NCBI RefSeq assembly: GCF_000496075.1
Contig: NZ_AWXZ01000013.1
Location: 186,001-250,000 of the forward strand
Direction of reading: 5' to 3'
Origin: Lutibaculum baratangense AMV1
Lineage (GTDB): Bacteria > Pseudomonadota > Alphaproteobacteria > Rhizobiales > Tepidamorphaceae
Length of the DNA: 64,000 bases
Both the position numbers and the translations under genes were made by a program. The notes below the pieces were generated by a model. It searched no databases and was not told the origin of the DNA. It saw only the letters and a list, made by a program, of their open reading frames with translations. The first letter of the stretch is position 1. Each line of letters opens with the position of its first letter. This document shows positions 46,842-55,915 of this stretch, piece after piece.

Positions 46842-48053
46842 TCAGCTGCCGGCCGGTGCCTTCTCGCCCTTGCGCTCCTCGACGAGCTTGATGAAGCGAT
46901 CGAAGAGGTAGTGGCTGTCCTCGGGACCGGGCGAGGCCTCCGGGTGGTACTGCACGGAGAAGACCGGCCTGTCCTTCAGCCGGATGCCGCAATTCGTGCC
47001 GTCGAAGAGCGAGACATGCGTCTCCTCCGCGTCGGCCGGCAGGCTCTCGCGCTCGACCGCGAAGCCGTGGTTCATCGAGGTGATCTCGACCTTGCCGGTC
47101 GTGTTGTCGCGCACTGGGTGATTCGCGCCGTGATGGCCCTGGCGCATCTTCACCGTGCGGCCGCCGAGGGCGAGGCCGAGGAGCTGGTGGCCGAGGCAGA
47201 TGCCGAACATCGGCACGTCGGCCTCGATGAGCTTCCTGATCTCGGGCACGGCGTGGGTGCCGGTGGCGGCGGGGTCGCCGGGCCCGTTGGAGAGAAACAC
47301 GCCGTCCGGCTTCATCGCGATGATCTCCTCGGCGGGCGTGTTCGCGGGAACGACCGTCACCTTGCAGCCGAGGCCGGCGAACTGGCGCAGGATGTTGCGC
47401 TTCAGCCCGTAGTCGATCGCCACGATGTGGTGGCGCGCATTGCCCGGCCGCGCGTAGGCGGGCGAGGTGCTCCACTCCCACGGGCCCTCGTCCCAGTCAT
47501 AGGGCTTGTCGGTCGTCACCTCGGCGGCGAGGTCGGCGCCCTCGATGCCCTGCCAGCCGCGCGCCGCTTCCTTCAGGGCGTCGAGATCGAACGCGCCCGA
47601 CGGATCGTGAACGATGACGGCGTTCGGCATGCCCGTGTCGCGGATGCGGGCGGTGAGCGCCCGGGTGTCGACGCCGGCGATGCCGACGATGCCCTGCTCC
47701 CTGAGCCAGGCGTCGAGGCCCTTCAGCGAGCGCCAGTTCGAGGGCTGGGTGACGTCGGAGCGCAGGACGCAGCCGGAGATTCGCGCTCGGCCCTTCTCGT
47801 TCGACGTCTCGAGGTCATCGAAATTCGCGCCCACGTTCCCGATATGCGGGAAGGTGAAGGTGATGATCTGTCCGGCATAGGAGGGATCGGTGAGGATCTC
47901 CTGGTAGCCGGTGATCGCGGTGTTGAAGCAGACCTCGCCCAGGGCCTGCCCGGTGGCACCGATGCCCTGGCCCTCGAGCACGGTTCCGTCGGCGAGAACG
48001 AGCAGGGCGGTGGGCCCGCTTTCGTCCCAGCTCTCGACCTCTTGCGCTTCCAC
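46842..48053 (-). CDS. carA: Carbamoyl-phosphate synthase small (glutaminase) subunit
   Basis: 403 residues. It supplies ammonia from glutamine to CarB. The N-terminal CPSase small-chain domain (LLVLADGTVLEGQGIGATG, FNTAITGYQEILTDPSYAGQ) is followed by a class I glutaminase with the nucleophile Cys in PMFGICLGHQLLGLALGG and His/Glu in SVQYHPEASPGP. The start is GTG 48053 with AGGGA eight bases upstream. carB is about 3.4 kb away on the same strand rather than adjacent. A doubly hairpinned leader precedes it. Confidence 0.97.
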   Translation of the reverse strand: MEAQEVESWDESGPTALLVLADGTVLEGQGIGATGQALGEVCFNTAITGYQEILTDPSYAGQIITFTFPHIGNVGANFDDLETSNEKGRARISGCVLRSDVTQPSNWRSLKGLDAWLREQGIVGIAGVDTRALTARIRDTGMPNAVIVHDPSGAFDLDALKEAARGWQGIEGADLAAEVTTDKPYDWDEGPWEWSTSPAYARPGNARHHIVAIDYGLKRNILRQFAGLGCKVTVVPANTPAEEIIAMKPDGVFLSNGPGDPAATGTHAVPEIRKLIEADVPMFGICLGHQLLGLALGGRTVKMRQGHHGANHPVRDNTTGKVEITSMNHGFAVERESLPADAEETHVSLFDGTNCGIRLKDRPVFSVQYHPEASPGPEDSHYLFDRFIKLVEERKGEKAPAGS

Positions 48054-48092
48054 GGAATTTCCCTACATTCTGGTGACACGGATCAAGGCTGT

Positions 48093-48127
48093 CGCGTCCA
48101 AGGACGCGGCGCGCCGTAAGGGCGCGC
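48093..48127 (-). promoter_or_regulatory. Two tandem hairpins in the carA leader
   Basis: CGCGTCC-AA-GGACGCG (48093-48108) and GCGCGCC-N5-GGCGCGC (48109-48127) abut each other 40-74 bp upstream of carA. Neither has a U-tract. They would form a stable structured 5' leader if transcription starts further out, and may influence carA translation or be protein-binding sites. Confidence 0.4.
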
Positions 48128-48294
48128 GTCCACGACAAGCATAGGCACCATGTAGGTGCGGGAAACCGTGTCGTCAAGCTGAGAAAGCCGGAATATCCCA
48201 AGCATTACAAGGGCTTGAACGATGATTCTGTTGCGATGCAATGTCGCGACGGGTAGTCTTGCGCTTGCCCCTGCAAAACGGACTTGAGAACAAG

Positions 48295-48747
48295 ATGCTG
48301 CGCGAACAGATCAACGAGTCCCTGAAGGACGCGGTCCGGAGCAAGGACCGCCGACGCATGTGCACGCTGCGCCTGATCAACGCCGCGATCAAGGATCGCG
48401 ACATCGCCGCGCGCTCGACGGGGCGCGAAACCGTGGACGACGCCGAGATCCAGCAGATCCTCGCCAAGATGGTGAAACAGCGCGAGGAATCGGTGCAGAT
48501 CTACGAGCAGGCCGGCCGCATGGAGCTCGCCGAGCAGGAGCGCGAGGAGATGGACATCATCCGCGGCTTCCTGCCCCGCCAGCTCTCCGAGGACGAGGTG
48601 AAGGCCGCGTGCGAGCGCGTGGTGAGCGACATCGGCGCGGAGGGCCTGCGCGACATGGGCCGCACGATGTCGACCCTGAAGGAGCGCTATCCCGGCCAGA
48701 TGGACTTCGGCCGCGCCTCCTGCGTCGTGAAGCGGATGCTGAACTGA
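48295..48747 (+). CDS. GatB/YqeY domain protein
   Basis: 150 residues starting MLREQINESLKDAVRSKDRR; the in-frame extension to 48241 lacks family similarity. It shows the helical YqeY domain: MCTLRLINAAIKDRDIAAR, QILAKMVKQREESVQIYEQAGR, EEMDIIRGFLPRQLSEDE. The domain resembles the tRNA-binding tail of GatB, and YqeY is thought to act in tRNA-dependent amidation or a related RNA process. The yqeY-dnaG-rpoD order is standard in alphaproteobacteria. Confidence 0.93.
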   Translation: MLREQINESLKDAVRSKDRRRMCTLRLINAAIKDRDIAARSTGRETVDDAEIQQILAKMVKQREESVQIYEQAGRMELAEQEREEMDIIRGFLPRQLSEDEVKAACERVVSDIGAEGLRDMGRTMSTLKERYPGQMDFGRASCVVKRMLN

Positions 48748-48830
48748 GCCCGCCTTCGCCCGAGCGATTCGCCTTCGCCCGGCGCCGGCGGCTATACTGA
48801 CCGCCGATACCGTCCTTCGACAAAGCCCCG

Positions 48831-50759
48831 ATGCGATTCTCCGACGCGTTCCTCGACGAGATCCGCGCGCGCCTGCCCGTTTCCAGCGTGGTGGGCAAGC
48901 GCGTGCGGCTGCAGCGCCGGGGGCGCGAGTTCGTCGGCCTGTCGCCGTTCAACAAGGAGAAGACGCCCTCGTTCACGGTCAACGACCAGAAGGGCTTCTA
49001 CCACTGCTTCTCGAGCGGCCGGCACGGCGACATCTTCCGCTTCGTGATGGAGACGGAAGGGGTGAGCTTTCCCGACGCGGTGGAGCGGCTGGCGGGGCTC
49101 GCCGGCGTCGCGATGCCCGCGCGCGACGAGCGCAGCGAGGCCCGGGACCGGGCGCGGGCGGGGCTGAAGGAGATCGTGGAGGAGGCGACGCGCTTCTTCG
49201 AGCGCTTCCTCGGCGGCCGCGAGGGCGCGGAGGCCCGGGCCTATCTCGACCGCCGCGGCGTCTCCCCCGATCTCGCCAGGCGCTTCAGGCTCGGCTTCGC
49301 CCCGCAGTCGCGGCACGCGCTGAAGGACCATCTGACGGCCAGGGGCATCCCGGTCGAGGACATGGTGGGCGCGGGGCTCCTCATCTCCGGCGAGGACATC
49401 GCCGTGCCCTACGACCGCTTCCGCAACAGGCTGATCTTCCCGATCACCGACCAGCGCGGCCAGGCGATCGCCTTCGGCGGCCGGACGCTCGACCCCGACG
49501 GCAAGCCGAAATACCTGAACTCGCCGGAGACCGACCTCTTCCACAAGGGGCACGTGCTCTTCAACCTCGCCGCGGCGCGGCAGGCCGCGCACGAGCGGGG
49601 CAACCTCGTCGTCGCCGAGGGCTACATGGACGTGATCGCGCTCGCCGGCGCCGGCATCGCGCAGGCGGTGGCGCCGCTCGGCACGGCGCTGACCGAGGAG
49701 CAGCTCGCGCTCCTCTGGCGGATGGTCGACGAGCCGATCCTCTGCTTCGACGGCGACCAGGCGGGCCTGCGCGCCGCCTACCGCGCGCTCGACCTCGCTT
49801 TGCCGCAGCTGAAGCCCGGCAAGAGCCTGCGCTTCGCGCTGCTGCCGGAGGGGCAGGACCCCGACGACCTCGTCAGGTCCGGCGGGCGCGAGGCGATGGT
49901 GACGGTGCTGCGGGAGGCGAGGCCGCTCGTGGAGATGCTGTGGACGCGCGAGGTCGAGCAGGCGCCGCTCGACACGCCGGAGCGGCGCGCGGCCTTCGAG
50001 GCGCGGATCGACCAGGCGGTGGCCGCGGTGGCCGACGCGCGGGTGCAGCGCCACTACCGCGACGCGATGCGGGAGCGGCTGCGCGGCCTCTTCGCGCCGG
50101 CGCAGGCCCATGGCGCGCCGCGCCGCGCCCCCGGCGGGGGCGGCGGAGGCCGGAAGGCGGCTTTCCAGCGCGGCGGCCGGCAGCCCGCCTGGGCGGAGGC
50201 GCCGGCGCGGGCGAGCGAGCTTCTGCGGCGGAGCCTGTCGTCCGGCGCGGCGGCGCTGCCGCGGCGCGAGGCGATCCTGCTGCTGGCGCTCGTCAACCAC
50301 GTGGAGATGCTGAGCGATCACGTCGAGACCGTCGCCGAGCTCGACTTCACGAGCGCGGAGCTGCGCCGGCTGCGCTCGGCGCTCGTCGACCTCGCCGCCG
50401 AGGCGCCGGGCAGCGCGGAGGAGGCGCGGCTGAAGCTCGAGGGGCGGGGCCTGGGGCCGCTCGTGAGGCGGCTCGACATGCTCTGGATGGCGGCGGGCCG
50501 GGCGGAATGGTGGGTCGCGCCGGACGCGGCCGCTGTTGACGTTACGCGCGCGTGGGCCCATATGGCGACCTTGCACAGAAAAGCCGTGACGTTACATAAG
50601 GATCTGCGGGCCGCCTACGCGCTCTGCGAGACGGACCCGACGCCCGAGAACTACGCGCGGGCGGCGGACATCAAGGCGCAGCTCGACAGCGCCGAGGGGA
50701 CGGAGGCCGAGGTCGAAGGCTTCGGGCTCGCCTCGGGCCGCCCGAGCCGATCGTTCTGA
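48831..50759 (+). CDS. dnaG: DNA primase with degenerate zinc-binding domain
   Basis: 642 residues; makes RNA primers for replication. The N-terminal domain aligns with the CHC2 zinc ribbon but reads GLSPFNKEKTPSF and YHCFSSGRHGD where the usual forms are GLCPFHxEKTPSF and YHCFGCGxxGD. Three of the four zinc ligands are therefore replaced (Ser, Asn, Ser) and one Cys remains. The TOPRIM core is intact: VVAEGYMDVIAL and ILCFDGDQAGLRAAYRA. A Gly/Arg-rich linker near residues 424-445 leads to the helicase-binding C-terminus. From recall, several Hyphomicrobiales share this zinc-less form. Confidence 0.96.
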   Translation: MRFSDAFLDEIRARLPVSSVVGKRVRLQRRGREFVGLSPFNKEKTPSFTVNDQKGFYHCFSSGRHGDIFRFVMETEGVSFPDAVERLAGLAGVAMPARDERSEARDRARAGLKEIVEEATRFFERFLGGREGAEARAYLDRRGVSPDLARRFRLGFAPQSRHALKDHLTARGIPVEDMVGAGLLISGEDIAVPYDRFRNRLIFPITDQRGQAIAFGGRTLDPDGKPKYLNSPETDLFHKGHVLFNLAAARQAAHERGNLVVAEGYMDVIALAGAGIAQAVAPLGTALTEEQLALLWRMVDEPILCFDGDQAGLRAAYRALDLALPQLKPGKSLRFALLPEGQDPDDLVRSGGREAMVTVLREARPLVEMLWTREVEQAPLDTPERRAAFEARIDQAVAAVADARVQRHYRDAMRERLRGLFAPAQAHGAPRRAPGGGGGGRKAAFQRGGRQPAWAEAPARASELLRRSLSSGAAALPRREAILLLALVNHVEMLSDHVETVAELDFTSAELRRLRSALVDLAAEAPGSAEEARLKLEGRGLGPLVRRLDMLWMAAGRAEWWVAPDAAAVDVTRAWAHMATLHRKAVTLHKDLRAAYALCETDPTPENYARAADIKAQLDSAEGTEAEVEGFGLASGRPSRSF

Positions 50760-50931
50760 GACTTCGGTTTCGAGCACGTCGCGGATACAAAGATTTAAGC
50801 TTACCTGAGGTTTAAGGGGCGAACGGGAGCGGAACGGCAGCGCATACCAACTCGGGGCCTTCCCGACGAAAGTGAAGAGCGCGCCGCCGCGACACGTTGT
50901 GCGTCCGGACGAGCGGGAGACGGATCTCAAT

Positions 50932-52899
50932 ATGGCCAACGCAGCAAAGCAGGCGGACGAGACGACGGAACAGGCCCCCGAGGCCCCTGACGGTCCGCTG
51001 CTCGACCTGTCGGATGCCGCCGTCAAGCGGATGATCAAGACCGCCAAGAAGCGCGGCTACGTGACCTACGAGGAGCTGAACGAGGTCCTGCCCTCCGAGG
51101 AGGTGACCTCGGAGCAGATCGAGGACACGCTCTCGATGCTCTCCGACATGGGCATCAACGTCATCGAGAACGAGGAGGCCGAGGAGGCCCAGGAAGAGTC
51201 CGACGGCGAGGAGGAGGGCGGCGAGCTCGTCGTCCAGCAGCGCGGCACCGTCCAGAAGAGCGAGACGAAGGCCGAGCCGACCGACCGCACCGACGACCCC
51301 GTGCGCATGTATCTGCGCGAGATGGGCTCGGTGGAGCTTCTCTCGCGCGAGGGCGAGATCGCGATCGCCAAGCGCATCGAGGCCGGCCGCGAGGCGATGA
51401 TCGCGGGCCTCTGCGAGAGCCCGCTGACCTTCCAGGCGATCATCATCTGGCGCGACGAGCTTGCCGAGGGCAAGATCCTGCTGCGCGACATCATCGACCT
51501 CGAGGCGACCTATGCCGGGCCCGACGCCAAGGCGCCGGACGCGACCGCCGCGCAGCCCGCCCAGGAGGAGCCCGAGGAGAGCGACGACGAGAGCGTCGAG
51601 GATTCCGACGGCGACGACGACTACGAGTCGAACATCTCGCTCGCCGCGATGGAGGCCGAGCTCAAGCCGCAGGTCGTCGAGACCTTCGACAACATCGCCG
51701 AGAACTACAAGAAGCTCCGCAAGCTGCAGGACCAGCTCGTCGAGGGGCGCCTGAAGAACGAGACGCTCTCGCCGAGCCAGGAGCGGCGCTACAAGAAGCT
51801 GCAGGAAGACGTGATCGCCGACGTCAAGAGCCTGTCGCTGAACCAGAACCGCATCGATTCGCTCGTCGAGCAGCTCTACGACATCAACAAGCGGCTGATG
51901 GGCTTCGAGGGGCGCCTCCTGCGCCTCGCCGAGAGCTACGGCGTCGACCGCGAGGACTTCCTCAAGCAGTACCAGGGCCACGAGCTCGACCCCCACTGGA
52001 TCCGCCGCGTCGCGACCTGCAAGAGCCAGTCGTGGCGCGACTTCATCGCCAGCGACAAGGAGACGGTGAAGGACATCCGCGGCACGATCCAGTCGCTCGC
52101 CACCGACACCGGCCTCGAGGTGACGGAGTTCCGCCGCATCGTCCACATGGTGCAGAAGGGCGAGCGCGAGGCGCGCCAGGCGAAGAAGGAGATGGTCGAG
52201 GCGAACCTGCGCCTCGTGATCTCGATCGCGAAGAAATACACGAATCGCGGCCTGCAGTTCCTGGACCTCATCCAGGAGGGCAATATCGGCCTGATGAAGG
52301 CGGTCGACAAGTTCGAGTACCGCCGCGGCTACAAGTTCTCGACCTACGCCACCTGGTGGATCCGGCAGGCGATCACCCGCTCGATCGCCGACCAGGCCCG
52401 CACGATCCGCATCCCGGTCCACATGATCGAGACGATCAACAAGATCGTGCGGACCTCGCGCCAGATGCTGCACGAGATCGGCCGCGAGCCGACGCCCGAG
52501 GAGCTGGCCGAGAAGCTCGCCATGCCGCTCGAGAAGGTGCGCAAGGTGCTGAAGATCGCCAAGGAGCCGATCTCCCTCGAGACGCCGATCGGCGACGAGG
52601 AGGATTCGCACCTCGGAGACTTCATCGAGGACAAGAACGCGATCCTGCCGATCGACGCGGCGATCCAGGCGAATCTGCGCGAGACGACGACGAGGGTGCT
52701 CGCCTCGCTGACGCCGCGCGAGGAGCGGGTGCTCAGGATGCGCTTCGGCATCGGCATGAACACCGACCACACGCTCGAAGAGGTCGGCCAGCAGTTCTCG
52801 GTGACCAGAGAGCGCATCCGCCAGATCGAGGCGAAGGCCTTGAGGAAGCTCAAGCACCCGTCGAGGTCGCGGAAGCTGCGCTCGTTCCTCGACAACTGA
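50932..52899 (+). CDS. rpoD: RNA polymerase primary sigma factor RpoD
   Basis: 655 residues from ATG 50932 ([14 protein letters not shown]); the frame to 50872 adds non-conserved residues. Region 1.1 is at about 25-85 ([20 protein letters not shown]). An acidic non-conserved region follows ([16 protein letters not shown]). Region 2 contains [41 protein letters not shown] and [17 protein letters not shown]. Region 4.2 ends [27 protein letters not shown]. It recognises housekeeping promoters. It follows dnaG by 172 bp and ends in a hairpin. Confidence 0.98.
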   Translation: MANAAKQADETTEQAPEAPDGPLLDLSDAAVKRMIKTAKKRGYVTYEELNEVLPSEEVTSEQIEDTLSMLSDMGINVIENEEAEEAQEESDGEEEGGELVVQQRGTVQKSETKAEPTDRTDDPVRMYLREMGSVELLSREGEIAIAKRIEAGREAMIAGLCESPLTFQAIIIWRDELAEGKILLRDIIDLEATYAGPDAKAPDATAAQPAQEEPEESDDESVEDSDGDDDYESNISLAAMEAELKPQVVETFDNIAENYKKLRKLQDQLVEGRLKNETLSPSQERRYKKLQEDVIADVKSLSLNQNRIDSLVEQLYDINKRLMGFEGRLLRLAESYGVDREDFLKQYQGHELDPHWIRRVATCKSQSWRDFIASDKETVKDIRGTIQSLATDTGLEVTEFRRIVHMVQKGEREARQAKKEMVEANLRLVISIAKKYTNRGLQFLDLIQEGNIGLMKAVDKFEYRRGYKFSTYATWWIRQAITRSIADQARTIRIPVHMIETINKIVRTSRQMLHEIGREPTPEELAEKLAMPLEKVRKVLKIAKEPISLETPIGDEEDSHLGDFIEDKNAILPIDAAIQANLRETTTRVLASLTPREERVLRMRFGIGMNTDHTLEEVGQQFSVTRERIRQIEAKALRKLKHPSRSRKLRSFLDN

Positions 52900-52935
52900 G
52901 GCGGCGGGCGGCAGGCCTGCCGGCTTCCCGCCGCC
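52900..52935 (+). terminator. Hairpin after rpoD
   Basis: 9-bp stem GGCGGCGGG / CCCGCCGCC starting at the last base of the stop codon; internal GGCAGGCCTGCC can pair as well. No T-run, so it may act with Rho or be a processing/stability element. Confidence 0.5.
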
Positions 52936-53004
52936 CGAGCCTCCCGCCGGGGGGCTGCCCCAGCCCGCATGACCGGGCGCGGGCCCCGTGCTAGGCTTTC
53001 CGCC

Positions 53005-53622
53005 ATGAGCGCGCTAGACGACCGCCACGACGAGGCAAAGCTCCCCCAGCCGCGCACGACGCAGGCCGCGGAAGGCCTGCGCCGGCGGCCCTTCACCGTG
53101 GCCGAGATCCGCGCCTTCGTCGAGGCGGGCCTGATCGACGAGGACGAGCGGTTCGAGCTGATTGGCGGGGAGATCGTGCCGATGTCGCCGAAGGGATTGC
53201 GGCACGAGCGGGTGAAGAGCTTCGTCAACGAGCAACTCGTCCGGTCCCTGCCGGGCCACCTCGCCACCACCCCCGAAACGACCTTCACGCTCTCCGACGA
53301 CACGTTCCTCGAGCCCGACTTCGTCGTCTACGAGCGCACCGTGGGCCTTCAGGGCCTGAACGGCGGCACCTGCCTCCTGGCGATCGAGATCTCCGACACG
53401 AGCCTCGGCTGGGACCGCGGCCGCAAGGCCGGCATCTATGCGAGCTTCGGCGTGGCCGAGCTCTGGGTCGTCGACGCGATGAGGCTCGAGACGCGCGTCC
53501 ACCGGCAGCCGAGCCCGACCGGCTACCGCGAGGTGTTCGACGTGACCGCGGCCACCGCCCTCGACACGGCGCGCGTGCCGGGCCTCGCGCTCCGCCTAGC
53601 CGACATCGACCCGCCCGTCTGA
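53005..53622 (+). CDS. Uma2 family endonuclease-fold protein
   Basis: 205 residues from ATG 53005. The PD-(D/E)XK-like core of the Uma2 (DUF820) family is visible: [57 protein letters not shown] and [11 protein letters not shown]. The acidic residues of EPDFVVY and AIEISD plus the lysine of RKAGIYA are the expected catalytic set. These proteins are abundant in cyanobacteria and some transposable or defence contexts, but their substrate is unknown. No partner gene is adjacent. Confidence 0.88.
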   Translation: MSALDDRHDEAKLPQPRTTQAAEGLRRRPFTVAEIRAFVEAGLIDEDERFELIGGEIVPMSPKGLRHERVKSFVNEQLVRSLPGHLATTPETTFTLSDDTFLEPDFVVYERTVGLQGLNGGTCLLAIEISDTSLGWDRGRKAGIYASFGVAELWVVDAMRLETRVHRQPSPTGYREVFDVTAATALDTARVPGLALRLADIDPPV

Positions 53623-53691
53623 GCGGCGCTCGAGGACGCCCCTGGCCGCGCTGCCCTTCACATTTCCCTCCCGACAAGAAAAGGTCTCTCG

Positions 53692-53985
53692 ATGTCCTTC
53701 CTCAAGAAGCTCTTCGGCGGCGGCTCGAACGACAACCGCGCGGCCGAGCCCCGCGTCGCCGCGGAGGAGACCTACGAGGGCTTCCGCATCGCCGCGACCC
53801 CCGTGCCCGAAGGCGGCCAGTACCGCCTGACCGCCGTGATCACGAAGGAGATCGACGGCGAGACGAAGACCCACAGGCTGATCCGCGCCGACCTCTTCCC
53901 GAGCGAGGACGAGGCCGCCCAGTTCGCCCTGCGCAAGGCGCGCCAGGTGATCGACGAGCAGGGCGAGCGGCTGTTCGCGGAGTAG
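53692..53985 (+). CDS. HlyU family protein
   Basis: 97 residues starting MSFLKKLFGGGSNDN. The conserved part is ETYEGFRIAATPVPEGGQYRL, ITKEIDGETKTHRLIRAD and EDEAAQFALRKARQVIDEQGERLF, typical of the short alphaproteobacterial HlyU-like proteins. These are named after a Vibrio haemolysin regulator but lack a clear DNA-binding domain, so the regulator label should be treated with caution. It is monocistronic. Confidence 0.85.
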   Translation: MSFLKKLFGGGSNDNRAAEPRVAAEETYEGFRIAATPVPEGGQYRLTAVITKEIDGETKTHRLIRADLFPSEDEAAQFALRKARQVIDEQGERLFAE

Positions 53986-54140
53986 CGGGCGGGCTGCGGG
54001 TGGGCCTGCAGCATGCCCAGTTGGTCGACAAGCTGCCGAGTGTCAGCGTGCAGGAGACAGAGCCGGACATCCGCTATAGGCTCTCTTCGCCTATCGCCGG
54101 AGGCTGGGAGAACGTGCCGGGTTCCGGACGGCGGTGGGGT

Positions 54141-54175
54141 TCGCCCCTGGATCCCGGCCTTCGCCGGGATGAGCG
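54141..54175. repeat. REP-like dispersed palindromic element
   Basis: Perfect 8-bp inverted repeat ATCCCGGC-CTTC-GCCGGGAT (54151-54170) with flanking CCCCTGG and GAGCGG. It matches the general form of an intergenic palindrome widespread in alphaproteobacteria (CTGGAT-CCCGCC-TTCGCGGG-AT-GA), whose chance translations read LDPGLRRDE and IPAKAGIQ, as they do here. It lies between the HlyU-like and TPR genes. Confidence 0.7.
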
Positions 54176-54245
54176 GAGCAAGTGGGTCTGCTTCGGCCTC
54201 GATGAACTCGCGCAATCACCTCCTGGTCCAATCTCAGGCTTTCCC

Positions 54246-54857
54246 ATGCACTCGCCCCGCCCCATGCCGAGCCCGATGGACGCCCTGAACCGCGCGCTGC
54301 GCGCGGGAGACTGGGCGGCGGCGGAGGCGTTGCTTCTGAAGATCACGAAGAAGGAGAAGCGCAACCCCGAGCCGCATTTCCATCTGGGCATGGTGCTGAG
54401 GCGGCAGGGGCGGGAGACGGAGGCGGCGCGGGCCTTCGAGAAGGCGCTGAAGATCAACCCGAACCTGCCGCAGGTGCAGTTCGAGCGCGGGCAGGCGCTG
54501 ATGGCGGCGGGGGACTACCGGGAGGCGAAGCGGGCGTTTCTCGCGGCGCTGAAGGCCGCGCCGGGCGATGTCGGCTGCCGGGCGAACCTCGCGATGATCG
54601 CGCGGCTGCAGGGCGATCTCGACGCCGCGATCGCCGAGTTCGACCGGCTGCTGGCGGAGCCGGGCCTGGAGGAGAACCAGGCGGGGCTCGTGCATCTGAG
54701 CCTGGTCGAGGCGCTGCGCGACCGGCGCGACTACGATCGCATGCGCGAGGAGGGGCGGGCGCTGGGGCAGCGCCAGCCGACGCTTCGCAGCGCGATCATC
54801 CGCATCCTCACCGAGGGCAAGAGCGGCCGCTTTCCCTTGCGGGCCTCAGAGATCTGA
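54246..54857 (+). CDS. Tetratricopeptide repeat protein
   Basis: About 203 residues from ATG 54246; 54264 and 54273 are alternatives. The longer frame to 54000 runs through the REP-like repeat and is rejected. Three to four TPR units are visible (PEPHFHLGMVLRRQGRETEAARAFEKAL; LPQVQFERGQALMAAGDYREAKRAFLAAL; VGCRANLAMIARLQGDLDAAIAEFDRLL). No signal peptide is present, so it is probably a cytoplasmic scaffold. It overlaps the convergent gene at 54846 by 12 bp. Confidence 0.82.
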   Translation: MHSPRPMPSPMDALNRALRAGDWAAAEALLLKITKKEKRNPEPHFHLGMVLRRQGRETEAARAFEKALKINPNLPQVQFERGQALMAAGDYREAKRAFLAALKAAPGDVGCRANLAMIARLQGDLDAAIAEFDRLLAEPGLEENQAGLVHLSLVEALRDRRDYDRMREEGRALGQRQPTLRSAIIRILTEGKSGRFPLRASEI

Positions 54858-55589
54858 GGCCTCGTCGCGGCCGCGGCCGTCGCGCTTCTGCCGGTAGGCC
54901 TTGCGGTAGACCGAGGGATCCTCGGAAAGCGCCGTCTGGAAGGCGCGCTGCTCCGCGAAGCCCGCCTCGTCGAACTCACCGACGTCGAACTCGAGCTCCA
55001 GCGCCTCGCGCCTGATCGGCACGGCCTGCGCCACCGGCGTGCCCTTCGGCAGCGTGCCCTCGAAGCCCGGATCGACCCAGAGGGCGGGGAAGTTCACGAA
55101 GCCGCGCGTGAAGGCGTCGACATCGACGAGGCCCGTCAGGGTGCGGAACGGCAGGTCCTCGCGGTTGAACGGGTGGGAGAAGAGGAGCGACACGCCGGCC
55201 GGCGCCTCGATCGCCCAGAAGTTCGAGAACTTGATCGCGAACTGCTCGCGGTCGACCCGGAAGGGGGCGCCCGTCAGCTGCTCGGGCGCGTGGACGCCGA
55301 TGGGTGACTCGATCGTCAGCCGGCCCTCGACCTCCGGCAGGTCCCAGTCCCAGCTGATCTCGCCGCCGCGCACGTGCAGGTCGGTGACCAGCGGGAAGAC
55401 GATGCCCTCGCGCACGGCGTCGAGGAAGGGGGGGCAGCGCTTGACGGTCGGCACGTCGATGCCGCCGCGCGTCGGGCTCGTGGCGGCGGCCGGCATCTTG
55501 CGCACCCAGTCGGGCAGGGCCTCCGACGCGCGCCGCGGCTCCGGCACGTGGCCGCGATAGCCCGGCAGGCAGCGGAACTTGATGCGCAT
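54846..55589 (-). CDS. Conserved hypothetical protein
   Basis: 247 residues, family not recognised with certainty. The N-terminal MRIKFRCLPGYRGHVPEPRRASEALPDWVRKMPAA, central SPIGVHAPEQLTGAPF and later LLFSHPFNREDLPFRTLTGLVDVD plus LPKGTPVAQAVPIRRE suggest a beta-rich soluble domain, reminiscent of phage- and rhizobium-associated uncharacterised proteins. No signal peptide or membrane segment. Start 55589 is chosen because the extension to 55622 is non-hydrophobic and unconserved in character. It stands alone between convergent neighbours. Confidence 0.7.
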   Translation of the reverse strand: MRIKFRCLPGYRGHVPEPRRASEALPDWVRKMPAAATSPTRGGIDVPTVKRCPPFLDAVREGIVFPLVTDLHVRGGEISWDWDLPEVEGRLTIESPIGVHAPEQLTGAPFRVDREQFAIKFSNFWAIEAPAGVSLLFSHPFNREDLPFRTLTGLVDVDAFTRGFVNFPALWVDPGFEGTLPKGTPVAQAVPIRREALELEFDVGEFDEAGFAEQRAFQTALSEDPSVYRKAYRQKRDGRGRDEASDL

Positions 55590-55682
55590 GGCTGATCCTT
55601 CGGCGAAGACGCGGGCGGTCACCCGTCTCCCGAAGCACTTCGCGCGGCGGGAATCAAGTCGCGTGGCAAGCGGGGCGTCGCG

Positions 55683-55901
55683 TCAGTGCTCCTCGCGGGG
55701 CCTCGTCTTCTCCCGCTCCTCCTTGCTCGCGCGGCCGGCCTGGCCGCTCTCGAAGCCCGGCCCGCGCGGATCGCCGCGTGCCTCGTCGGGGTCCTTCACC
55801 CGGCCCTCGTCCTTCCGCACCGGCTGCCCGCTCGGCATGTTCAGCCGCTCGCGCTCGTTCGTGTCGCCGTCGGCGGGATGGTCGCCTGCGCCGCCTGCCA
55901 T
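55683..55901 (-). CDS. Small hydrophilic hypothetical protein
   Basis: 72 residues with almost no hydrophobic residues: rich in Gly, Arg, Glu, Asp and Pro (MAGGAGDHPADGDTNERERL; RASKEEREKTRPREEH). Probably intrinsically disordered. GGAGG lies a few bases upstream of ATG 55901. It starts 14 bp after the stop of another hydrophilic small gene, so the two form a likely operon. Such proteins are often stress-induced in alphaproteobacteria; that is inference. Confidence 0.6.
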   Translation of the reverse strand: MAGGAGDHPADGDTNERERLNMPSGQPVRKDEGRVKDPDEARGDPRGPGFESGQAGRASKEEREKTRPREEH

Positions 55902-55915
55902 GTCGTGCCTCCCTC

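Noticed and set aside
54000-54245. N-terminal extension of the TPR protein from 54000
   Set aside because: The extra 82 codons read through the REP-like palindrome and have no domain; ATG 54246 gives a normal TPR protein start.
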